Source: an uncultured Acidimicrobiales bacterium (GTDB lineage Bacteria > Actinomycetota > Acidimicrobiia > Acidimicrobiales > SZUA-35). From it: DNA of 56,998 nucleotides. The position numbers were made by a program, and so were the translations under genes. The stretch spans positions 1 to 56,998 of the forward strand of contig CAKZXA010000071.1 in assembly GCA_937922045.1 (NCBI GenBank), in the 5' to 3' direction. Below, piece by piece: positions 8,243-15,345 of the stretch. Numbering within the stretch: position 1 is the first letter of the stretch; every line of letters starts with the position of its first letter. The notes beneath the pieces are model-generated. The model was not told the origin of the DNA. It was given only the letters and a program-made list of their open reading frames with translations, and ran no database searches.

Positions 8243-8779
8243 GTGACCGATAAGACCGAGACCCAACATGGTTGGCTCAGCGAGGAAGACATTGCCACCG
8301 TACGCGAGCGGCTACCGATCGTTTACGTAGAGGCGGTTCCCGTTCGGGTGAGCGATGATGGCCGGGTCAGCGAAGTCGGCCTGTTGTTGAGGGCTATGCC
8401 CGACGGAACGATCAGCCGGGCCATAGTAAGCGGCCGTGTTCTGTGGGGTGAGCGTATTCGCGACGCCCTCATCCGCAACGTCGAAAAGGACCTGGGTTCA
8501 CTGGCCATGCCACGGATTCCTGCGTCGCCAGCACCTTTCACCGTCGTAGAGTACTTCCCCGATCCTTCCGTTTCAGGCTTTCACGATCCGCGCCAGCACG
8601 CCGTCAGTCTCGCCTATGTGGTGCCGGTTGAAGGTATCTGCGAACCATCTCAGGTCACACTCGACATAGCGTGGCTCACGCCGGAGGAAGCGAACAGCTC
8701 CGAGGTGAGCAAGGAAATGACCTCCGGTCAGGACCGACTGCTGCGAACGGCCCTCGCCCATCTCGGCTGCCTCCCCTAA
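8243..8779 (+). CDS. DUF4916 (Nudix-like) protein
   Basis: This GTG-started 178-residue protein has AGGAGC 8 nt upstream. It matches the actinobacterial DUF4916 family nearly end to end: GWLSEEDIATVRERLPIVYVEAVPVRV, LLLRAMPDGTISRAIVSGRVL, GFHDPRQHAVSLAYVVP and WLTPEEA. The fold is thought to be Nudix-like, but no standard Nudix box (GX5EX7REUXEEXGU) is present; RDALIRNVEKDLG takes its place. So hydrolase activity is not assured. It is followed 55 nt later by an MBL-fold gene that seems to have its own promoter. Confidence 0.85.
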   Translation: MTDKTETQHGWLSEEDIATVRERLPIVYVEAVPVRVSDDGRVSEVGLLLRAMPDGTISRAIVSGRVLWGERIRDALIRNVEKDLGSLAMPRIPASPAPFTVVEYFPDPSVSGFHDPRQHAVSLAYVVPVEGICEPSQVTLDIAWLTPEEANSSEVSKEMTSGQDRLLRTALAHLGCLP

Positions 8780-8822
8780 CGGCTTCGGCGGTCCTAGTTC
8801 TTCCCGGAGACCGTTCGGTCGC

Positions 8823-8828
8823 TAAGGT
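8823..8828 (+). promoter_or_regulatory. -10 hexamer for a leaderless start (8835)
   Basis: TAAGGT ends 6 nt before the ATG at 8835. The same bases could also act as a weak ribosome binding site. Confidence 0.5.
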
Positions 8829-8834
8829 GCCACA

Positions 8835-10004
8835 ATGGCCTGCGATCATTCCAACCAATCCCTGAACGCTGGTGCGATGGATCAGGCCGATCAGCACGGA
8901 CACGAGGCTGCTCCGGTCAAGGGGATGCGAGAAGAACGTCAGCCACCCCGACCCGACGTAGACGAGATGGCGCCCGGCATCGGTCGCATTCAGCTTCCGA
9001 TCAGCCTCCCTGGTCTTGGCCACGTCAATTGCTACGTCCTCGAAGACGATCGGGGTGTAACTCTGGTCGATCCGGGCCTTCCCGGGTATCGGACCTGGAG
9101 GCATCTCAACAAGATGCTCGCATCGGTTGATATACCGATTCAATGGGTCCATACCGTCGTCGTCACCCACTCCCATCCAGATCACTTCGGCCAGATTCCG
9201 CGCCTTCGTAAAGCCACAGGTGCCGAGGTAATCACGCACCGAAACTTCCGCACGTTCCTGGATCCCGAGGCGGAAGCCGACGAGGAGGACCTCGAGATCC
9301 GCCCGGCCGACGACACCACCGATCACGCCGATGCGGATGTTTTGCGCCCGATTGATCACGATGGCCCGGGCGCTCGCTCTACCCCGTGGGGCGGCAAGCC
9401 ATTCCAGCTTCCCATGCATCGGCGCCTCACCTACACCGCTATGCGCCATGTGGGCGGGCGGATCTGGGGAACGCCAACGCCAACCCGCCGCGTCGACGAT
9501 GCCGAAGTTCTCGTGCTCGGCGGCCGGGAATGGGTATCGGTCCACACCCCCGGCCACACCACCGACCATCTCTGCCTTTGGTCCCCCTCTGACGGACTCA
9601 TGATCAGCGGCGATCATGTTCTCCCAACGATCACCCCTCATATCTCCGGCACGAACGCCGACCGAGACCCTCTCGCTAGCTTCTTTGCCAGCCTGCAGAA
9701 GATGGAGAGCTACGACGGCGTATCGACTGTTCTGCCCGCTCATGGCTACGAATTCACCGACCTCTCTGGGCGAGCCGCCGCCATCGGGCGTCATCATCAC
9801 GAACGACTCGATGTTCTGCGGCGGGCAGGAGACGACCTCGGCAAAGGCACGGTTGAGCAATACATGAGGGTGCTCTTCAAGGAACGCTCCTGGGGTTCCA
9901 TGGCCGAGAGCGAGACCTTTGCCCACCTCAAGCATCTCGTGTTCGCCGACGATGCAGACGTGGATTCCTCTGGATCAGAGCTTCGATTCTCGATGCGAGG
10001 CTGA
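8835..10004 (+). CDS. MBL-fold metallo-hydrolase
   Basis: A 389-residue metallo-beta-lactamase-fold protein. The metal motif is THSHPDH near 111-117, with further ligands in VHTPGHTTDH and in SGDHVLP, and a last His in LPAHGYEF. The N-terminal 40 residues are charged and look like an extension; a later Met may be used. Compared with glyoxalase II-like members it has an insertion between the first and second metal motifs (about residues 140-205). The C-terminal region with HHHERLD and LKHLVF is typical of larger members acting on acyl-thioesters or lactones. Substrate is unknown. Confidence 0.85.
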   Translation: MACDHSNQSLNAGAMDQADQHGHEAAPVKGMREERQPPRPDVDEMAPGIGRIQLPISLPGLGHVNCYVLEDDRGVTLVDPGLPGYRTWRHLNKMLASVDIPIQWVHTVVVTHSHPDHFGQIPRLRKATGAEVITHRNFRTFLDPEAEADEEDLEIRPADDTTDHADADVLRPIDHDGPGARSTPWGGKPFQLPMHRRLTYTAMRHVGGRIWGTPTPTRRVDDAEVLVLGGREWVSVHTPGHTTDHLCLWSPSDGLMISGDHVLPTITPHISGTNADRDPLASFFASLQKMESYDGVSTVLPAHGYEFTDLSGRAAAIGRHHHERLDVLRRAGDDLGKGTVEQYMRVLFKERSWGSMAESETFAHLKHLVFADDADVDSSGSELRFSMRG

Positions 10005-10319
10005 CACGATTCTGCAATAAAGCAAGCTCACCTGCTTCTGTTGATTCTTGTTGATGGATACACTTGGTTTGCAGAGGAACACTGGCCTGCCCACACTCCG
10101 GCAGGTTGATCCGTTCTACAAATCGCTCTGACATCCAGCGATCTACTCCCCCGGCAGGCGCGGGCAACCCTCCGCTCGCGAGCAGATCGCCGAATATCGG
10201 CTTAGATCGGGGCGTGATCGATGCGCGGCGGCACGGTCACGCCCCTCTTTTCTTTCATCACCGACAAATGCCTGAAGCCCGGGCCGCGGTGATTGGACAC
10301 GTTGTTAGCGAAGTGCCGG
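10005..10319. other. 315-bp intergenic region with inverted repeats
   Basis: The region lies between two convergent genes and has no convincing coding frame. It holds a short hairpin, CCTGCC/GGCAGG (about 10088-10107), and a plus-strand terminator at 10209-10255. The 200 bases between the MBL stop and the terminator could be a long 3' UTR or a small RNA. Confidence 0.5.
10209..10255 (+). terminator. Rho-independent-type terminator
   Basis: GGGGCGTGA (10209-10217) pairs with TCACGCCCC (10237-10245) around a 19-nt loop. TCTTTTCTTT follows directly on the plus strand. Confidence 0.75.
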
Positions 10320-13300
10320 TCACAGGCCGCGTTCCATGCGCTGGCGGAAAATCGCAATGCGTTCCAGCTTGAGTTCTTCGTAGCCCCGCACGGCGAGCGC
10401 GGCGTTCGCCAGCTCCGTTGCAGCCTCAAGATTTTCGGTGGAGAGTTCCCGGTTGAGGCCGGTCACCATGCTCTCGTAGTCCTCAACCAGGCTACGTTCT
10501 TGACGACGAAGCTCGGTCCGCCCGAAGGGGTCGAGTGGCGTTCCCCGCAGTCGTTTGGCCTTTGCCAACGTCTTCATCATCGGCTTGCCAAGCTTGGCCG
10601 GGATCGTCATCTTGTCGGTTAGGCCAAGAGCCCGCAGCAGAGGTGGGTGGAGCTTCCAAGCGACCACAGCACCGGGGCCACCAACCGTTTCAGCGATCTG
10701 AGCTGCCTCCGGACCAACAAGAAGACGGGCAACCTCGTACTCGTCTTTGTAGGCCATCAGCTTGTGGAGGCCTCGGGCCACCGCCTCAACGTAGTTGCCG
10801 TCACCGCCGCCAGCGGTCCGTTCTGCACTCGCCGCCGCGTCCACGGTCAGGAGGAAGCGACCAGCGTACGCCTCGTCCTGATAGCTAACCAGGTCGGCGG
10901 CCAGCATTGAGACCAGCTCTTCGAGGGCAGGGCGAAGAGCGATGGCTGCAACCGTGCTGCGCAGCTCACCGGATAGTTCAACAACGTGGAGATCGGTCCC
11001 GGCCTTCGCCGCTCCATGTTCGAGCGGCGCCGTTCGGCCCGCCGCGCGCTCCACCTCAGGAGCATCGATCGCCCAGCGACGGCCCCACCGGAACGATGCA
11101 AGGTTGGCTTCGACCGCAACGCCGTTCAGATCGATGGCCCGCTCGACGTTGGCCGGGTCGAGCGGAAGATAGCCAGACTGCAACGCCACCCCGAGCAAGA
11201 AGACATTGCTGGTACTCGCATCGCCGAAGAGCCCGCTCGTGATCGCCGCCGCGTCGACAAACCTGTTGCCCGCGGCCTTGGTCATCTGGGCGACTCGGCT
11301 TTCGAGCCCGTCACGCGAGGGGTAGGCGGCGTCTGCATCACCGATCATGTCGCCCGTCGGCGTCTCGCTCGATGAGGCGACAAGAACAGTGCGATCGGGC
11401 GAGGCTGCTTTCAACGAGTTGCTGCTGGCCCCGACAAGAAGGTCGAAAGCGACCAGAACATCGGCTTCACCGTCTCCGAGGAGGTTCGACTGGGCCGGCT
11501 CACCACGAGACAACCGCAGGTCGCTGATAACGGGCCCAGCCTTTTGTGAGAGCCCGGTCTGGTCGAGGCCGCGAACCTGCCAGCCGTCCAGCATGGCTGC
11601 GGTGCCCAACATCTGGGCCACCGTTACGACGCCGGTGCCGCCAATGCCCGCGAGGCGGATACTAATCGTATCGGCATCGAGCACTTCGCTTGGCGGAGGC
11701 AGGTCGGATGTCGGGCCGCTAACACTGGCGGAACCGGACAACGAACGAAGGGTCAGGCCAGCCTTTTGCTTCAGTGATCGTTTGGTTTCCTCCGGCACCT
11801 CGATGGTCATAAAGCTTGGGCAGTCGCCCTCGAGACACGAGTAGTCGCGGTTGCACGAGGTCTGATCGATGGTGGTCTTTGGTCCGAGCGGGGTATCGAC
11901 ACTCTGGACAGAAAGGCAGTTGCTGGTCTCGCCACAATCACCACAGGCCTCACAGATCCGATGATTGATTGCAACCTTGAAGGTAGGGGTCGTGGCCAAG
12001 CCGCGCTTGCGGAGTCGGCGAGACTGAGCTGCGCAAGCCTGATCGTGGATGAGCACCGTGACGCCGTCGACGCTGGCAAGGTGTTCTTGAGCTTCGATGA
12101 TCCTCGTGCGGTTCCAGACCTTCACCCGTTCACCGCCGGGGTTGGCTGGCATGCCCAGACCGTCGTAGGCGGAGGTGTCATCGGTTGTGATCAAGACCTC
12201 GGTGACACCGTGAGCCAGTAGGATCTTGGCAATTTCCGGTACGCCGACCTCGCCGGTCGCGTCCTGCCCGCCGGTCATGGCCACGGTCCCGTTGTAGAGA
12301 AGTTTGTAGGTCATGTGAACCTTGGCCGCGACGGCAGCCTGAACGGCGAGCTGGCCTGAATGGAAGAACGTGCCGTCACCCAGATTCTGGATGAAATGAT
12401 CTCGCTCCAGGAAGGGCTCCATACCGATCCACTGGGTTCCCTCCGAGCCCATGCAGGTAATCCCCGCCTTCTCCCCGACACGGTCTTCGTCCATGAAGAG
12501 AGCCATGCCGCTACAGCCGATGCCGGCGCCGACGAGGGCCCCCTCAGGGGCCTTCGTGCCCCAGTTGTGTGGGCAGCCCGAGCAGAAGTACGGCGTTCGG
12601 TTCGTGGCTAGCGGGATGAGCTTCTTTTCCCGCTCTGGCGTTGGCTCAGGGGTCAGGCGGTCGTCGAGGCGGCGAGTAAGACGGCGACGAAGGGCGGGCA
12701 GCATCAGGTCGGCGGTCAGAAACCCGTGGCTCTGGATGAGTTCGGCACCTGTCTCGTCGGTGCTGCCAACGATCACCGGTTGCGACGGTCCACCGTAGAT
12801 GGCGTCCTTGATCAGCCACTCATAGGTTGGGCCCTTCTCTTCAACGACGATGATCTCCTCGAGACCATCGGCAAAGCCCCGAAGCGCGGCTCGGTCCATC
12901 GGGTACGGCATCTGCATCTGCATCAGTCGGATGCCTGCGTCCTCTATCTCGGCCATCGTGCCCAAACCGAGACGACGTAGAGCCTGGAGCATCTCGCGGT
13001 AGGTATAGCCTGTGGCCACCATGCCAAGCCATGGGCGAGAAGGATTGGTTGTGACCCTGTTCAGATCGTTGGCGGCACCGTAACGGCGAGCGATCTCGAG
13101 CCGTACGGTGACCAGTTCCTGTTCCATCTCGTTGGTCATCGGGCTGATCAGGTTCCCGTTCGGCGAAGGTTGAAACGGGATGCCGTCGAAGAGCAGATCG
13201 GGGCTGATCGGGTTGATCCGATCGGGCTGGAGATCGACTGATCCCGAACCATCGGCGACGGCGGTCACGATCTTGATCGATGTCCACATGCCAGCCAGAC

Positions 13301-13874
13301 GAGACAGCACCACCGAGTGCCGGGCTAGGTCGAGCACTTCCTGGAGGTCGCCCGGGTAGAACAGGGGCATCTTGAGGTTGATGATCGCCATGTCGGACGC
13401 GGAGGGCAGGGTCGAGCTCTTGCACGCCGGGTCGTCGCCGACGAGTGCTACCGCTCCCCCCGTTCGGCTGGCCCCGGCAAAGATGGCATGGCGCAAGGCA
13501 TCGGTAGCCCGGTCGAGACCTGGCGCTTTGCCGTACCAGATCCCGAGCACCCCGTCGTAGCGGGCATCGGCCTGGTTGACGGTGAGCTGGCTGCCCATGA
13601 TGGCGGTCGCACCTAGCTCTTCGTTGACCGCAGGCTGACACACGATGGGCAGGTCGGGGACCTGCTTGATGGCCCGCGCCATCTCCTGATCGAAGCCACC
13701 TAGCGGCGACCCCTGGTAGCCGGAAAGGAAGGCGGCGGTCGTCAAACCATTCGCTCGATCCACTCGCAACTGCTCGATCGGCATGCGGGCAAGAGCCTGA
13801 ACGCCGGTCATGAAAACCCGACCTTCGTCCTCGGTATAGCGATCGGAGAGCCGATAATTCTCAATCGTGGTCAC
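10320..13874 (-). CDS. Fused indolepyruvate ferredoxin oxidoreductase
   Basis: The 1184-residue protein fuses the alpha/beta and gamma parts of indolepyruvate:ferredoxin oxidoreductase, which decarboxylates aryl or other 2-oxo acids to acyl-CoA and passes electrons to ferredoxin. The N-terminal PP/pyrimidine domain has SGYQGSPLGG and NEELGATA. The TPP domain (about 425-620) has CSGCPHN and GDGTFFHSG. A ferredoxin-like cluster site follows: Cys641, 644, 647 and 653 (CEACGDCGETSNC), then CNRDYSCLEGDC at 674-685. The gamma domain starts at about 740 (LAGIGGTGVVTVAQML). GTG 13874 is a leaderless-type start. It is divergent from the methyltransferase. It probably serves amino-acid catabolism; the preferred oxo acid is unknown. 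Confidence 0.92.
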   Translation of the reverse strand: MTTIENYRLSDRYTEDEGRVFMTGVQALARMPIEQLRVDRANGLTTAAFLSGYQGSPLGGFDQEMARAIKQVPDLPIVCQPAVNEELGATAIMGSQLTVNQADARYDGVLGIWYGKAPGLDRATDALRHAIFAGASRTGGAVALVGDDPACKSSTLPSASDMAIINLKMPLFYPGDLQEVLDLARHSVVLSRLAGMWTSIKIVTAVADGSGSVDLQPDRINPISPDLLFDGIPFQPSPNGNLISPMTNEMEQELVTVRLEIARRYGAANDLNRVTTNPSRPWLGMVATGYTYREMLQALRRLGLGTMAEIEDAGIRLMQMQMPYPMDRAALRGFADGLEEIIVVEEKGPTYEWLIKDAIYGGPSQPVIVGSTDETGAELIQSHGFLTADLMLPALRRRLTRRLDDRLTPEPTPEREKKLIPLATNRTPYFCSGCPHNWGTKAPEGALVGAGIGCSGMALFMDEDRVGEKAGITCMGSEGTQWIGMEPFLERDHFIQNLGDGTFFHSGQLAVQAAVAAKVHMTYKLLYNGTVAMTGGQDATGEVGVPEIAKILLAHGVTEVLITTDDTSAYDGLGMPANPGGERVKVWNRTRIIEAQEHLASVDGVTVLIHDQACAAQSRRLRKRGLATTPTFKVAINHRICEACGDCGETSNCLSVQSVDTPLGPKTTIDQTSCNRDYSCLEGDCPSFMTIEVPEETKRSLKQKAGLTLRSLSGSASVSGPTSDLPPPSEVLDADTISIRLAGIGGTGVVTVAQMLGTAAMLDGWQVRGLDQTGLSQKAGPVISDLRLSRGEPAQSNLLGDGEADVLVAFDLLVGASSNSLKAASPDRTVLVASSSETPTGDMIGDADAAYPSRDGLESRVAQMTKAAGNRFVDAAAITSGLFGDASTSNVFLLGVALQSGYLPLDPANVERAIDLNGVAVEANLASFRWGRRWAIDAPEVERAAGRTAPLEHGAAKAGTDLHVVELSGELRSTVAAIALRPALEELVSMLAADLVSYQDEAYAGRFLLTVDAAASAERTAGGGDGNYVEAVARGLHKLMAYKDEYEVARLLVGPEAAQIAETVGGPGAVVAWKLHPPLLRALGLTDKMTIPAKLGKPMMKTLAKAKRLRGTPLDPFGRTELRRQERSLVEDYESMVTGLNRELSTENLEAATELANAALAVRGYEELKLERIAIFRQRMERGL

Positions 13875-13880
13875 CCTAAC

Positions 13881-13886
13881 AATCTA
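13881..13886 (-). promoter_or_regulatory. -10 hexamer for a leaderless start (13874)
   Basis: On the minus strand TAGATT ends 6 nt before the GTG start of the oxidoreductase. Confidence 0.65.
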
Positions 13887-13955
13887 GCTGGCGCTGCTCG
13901 GGGTGGCCGAATGGATCGACAGGGACGCCAACGTGACCCCGCATCAACCGACGGC

Positions 13956-13961
13956 TACGGT
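13956..13961 (+). promoter_or_regulatory. -10 hexamer for a leaderless start (13968)
   Basis: TACGGT ends 6 nt before the ATG at 13968. This favours that start over the in-frame ATG at 13911. Confidence 0.6.
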
Positions 13962-13967
13962 TGTCCG

Positions 13968-15056
13968 ATGGCCTCAGCTGATGACCCTGCGACGAAGACA
14001 GCACGAGATGATGTTGCCCTTTTCGCTCTCTCGGTGTGGACGTACCGAATGGGCGAAGCCGTCTCCTTGATGATCCATATCGGCGACCGGCTCGGCTTGT
14101 ACGAGGCACTTGCCAATGCCGGGCCTGTCTCCAGCGAACGTCTGGCCGAGATGACCCAGCTCGACGAACGTTTGCTTCGAGAGTGGCTCTATGGCCAAGC
14201 CGCAGCCAATCTCCTCGACTACCACGACGATGGCACGTTTGAACTGAACGCCGTACAGGCCGCCGTCTTGGCTCATGAGGAAACCTCACCTGCTTTCGCG
14301 CTCGGTGCCTTTCGCGGCGGCACCGAACCAGAGGTAGTCGACAAGGTCATCGAGTCGTTCCGAACAGGCCGAGGTATCACCTACGAGGAGCAGGGTTCGC
14401 GAGCGGCCGCTGGCCTGGCTCGCATGACGGGCCAGTCGAGCCGCCTCAACCTCACGTCGAGAGCCTTGCCCGCCCTCGGCGATGTGGAGAAGAAACTGGA
14501 CGCTGGCGGACTCGTGCTGGATGTCGGTTGTGGAGCCGGCGTCGCCCTGCTGGAGGTAGCCAAGCAGTTTCCGCAGGCCCAATGCATCGGCTACGACCCC
14601 TCGCCATCGGCGTTGGAGATCGGGCGAGCCAAGGCCGCTGAGCTCGGTCTCGGCAACGTCACCTTTATCGAAGCCTTCGCCGCTGACGTGCCGAGCGAAC
14701 CGAAGGCCGATCTGATCATGACCCTCGACGTGCTGCACGACATGCCCCGTCCCGACGAGGCAGCCGCCATCATCCGATCCGCCTTAGCTGACAATGGCAG
14801 CTGGCTCATTAAGGAGATCCGTTCAACCGGCGATTTCTCCTCGGATCGTCGTAACCCGATGTTGCCCTTGTTCTACGGCTTCTCGCTTTTCTCCTGCCTC
14901 CAATCGGCGATCTCCGAACCCGACGGCATGGGCCTCGGAACCCTGGGCCTCCATCCTGAACGGCTGGGTGAGCTCGTTGCCGACGCCGGTTTCAGCACCT
15001 TCAACATTCACGACCTCGATGAGCCGGGCAACGTGTACTACGAGGCCCGGATCTAA
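13968..15056 (+). CDS. Class I SAM-dependent methyltransferase with N-terminal winged helix
   Basis: The 362-residue product (from ATG 13968) has a dimerisation/winged-helix N-terminal part (LGLYEALANAGPVSSERLAEMTQLDERLLREWLYG), as in O-methyltransferases and the Rv2258c-like family. The SAM-binding core follows: LVLDVGCGAGVALLEVA, then GYDPSP (acidic ribose ligand) and IMTLDVLHDMPRP. SNPMLPLFYGFS-like and GTLGLHPERL segments are typical of the Rv2258c type. A longer frame from 13911 has a possible ribosome site, but the -10 hexamer at 13956 argues against it. The methyl acceptor is unknown. It is divergent from the oxidoreductase gene. Confidence 0.85.
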   Translation: MASADDPATKTARDDVALFALSVWTYRMGEAVSLMIHIGDRLGLYEALANAGPVSSERLAEMTQLDERLLREWLYGQAAANLLDYHDDGTFELNAVQAAVLAHEETSPAFALGAFRGGTEPEVVDKVIESFRTGRGITYEEQGSRAAAGLARMTGQSSRLNLTSRALPALGDVEKKLDAGGLVLDVGCGAGVALLEVAKQFPQAQCIGYDPSPSALEIGRAKAAELGLGNVTFIEAFAADVPSEPKADLIMTLDVLHDMPRPDEAAAIIRSALADNGSWLIKEIRSTGDFSSDRRNPMLPLFYGFSLFSCLQSAISEPDGMGLGTLGLHPERLGELVADAGFSTFNIHDLDEPGNVYYEARI

Positions 15057-15100
15057 ACCCGCACACTTCTCGTCCCCGTGCCTGGGTAGCCTCTGGTCAC

Positions 15101-15343
15101 ATGGCCGCATATTTCACAATCGACGCAGCCGGCTGGTTTGTTGGCTCGACGCTCGCACGCGGGCCTTGGAGCCCCGAGGCATGCCATGCCGGGCCTCCTG
15201 CTGGCCTCATCGCCTACTCCACCTGGCAGCCGAACGGCATCGGTCTCGCTGATGCCCTCTTGTTCGACGCCGTTGGAGCGGTCGGCAGAGCCTGTCAGAC
15301 ACTTCTCGTCCAGCCAACGACCACCAGCGATGAGGGCGCCTGA
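15101..15343 (+). pseudogene. TesB-like acyl-CoA thioesterase remnant with a large internal deletion
   Basis: The 80-codon frame joins the two ends of a roughly 260-residue double-hotdog thioesterase. Residues 1-38 match the family N-terminus (ARGPWSPEACHAGPPAGLIA). Residues 39-80 match the C-terminus (GIGLADALLFDAVGAVGRACQTLLV). Everything between is missing while the frame is kept. A -10-like TAGCCT lies 8 nt before the ATG, so it may still be expressed, and its stop codon is only a few bases before the helicase start. It may now serve only as an upstream cistron. Loss of both hotdog cores makes activity very unlikely. Confidence 0.7.
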
Positions 15344-15345
15344 AC

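Noticed and set aside
10064-10372. Plus-strand 102-codon frame between the MBL and oxidoreductase genes
   Set aside because: It crosses the terminator hairpin and the end of the convergent oxidoreductase gene, and its composition is not protein-like.
12841-13641. Minus-strand 266-codon frame inside the oxidoreductase gene
   Set aside because: It is an alternative frame of the same strand. It is Arg/Pro/Ser-rich with no motif, while the main frame has a full set of family motifs.
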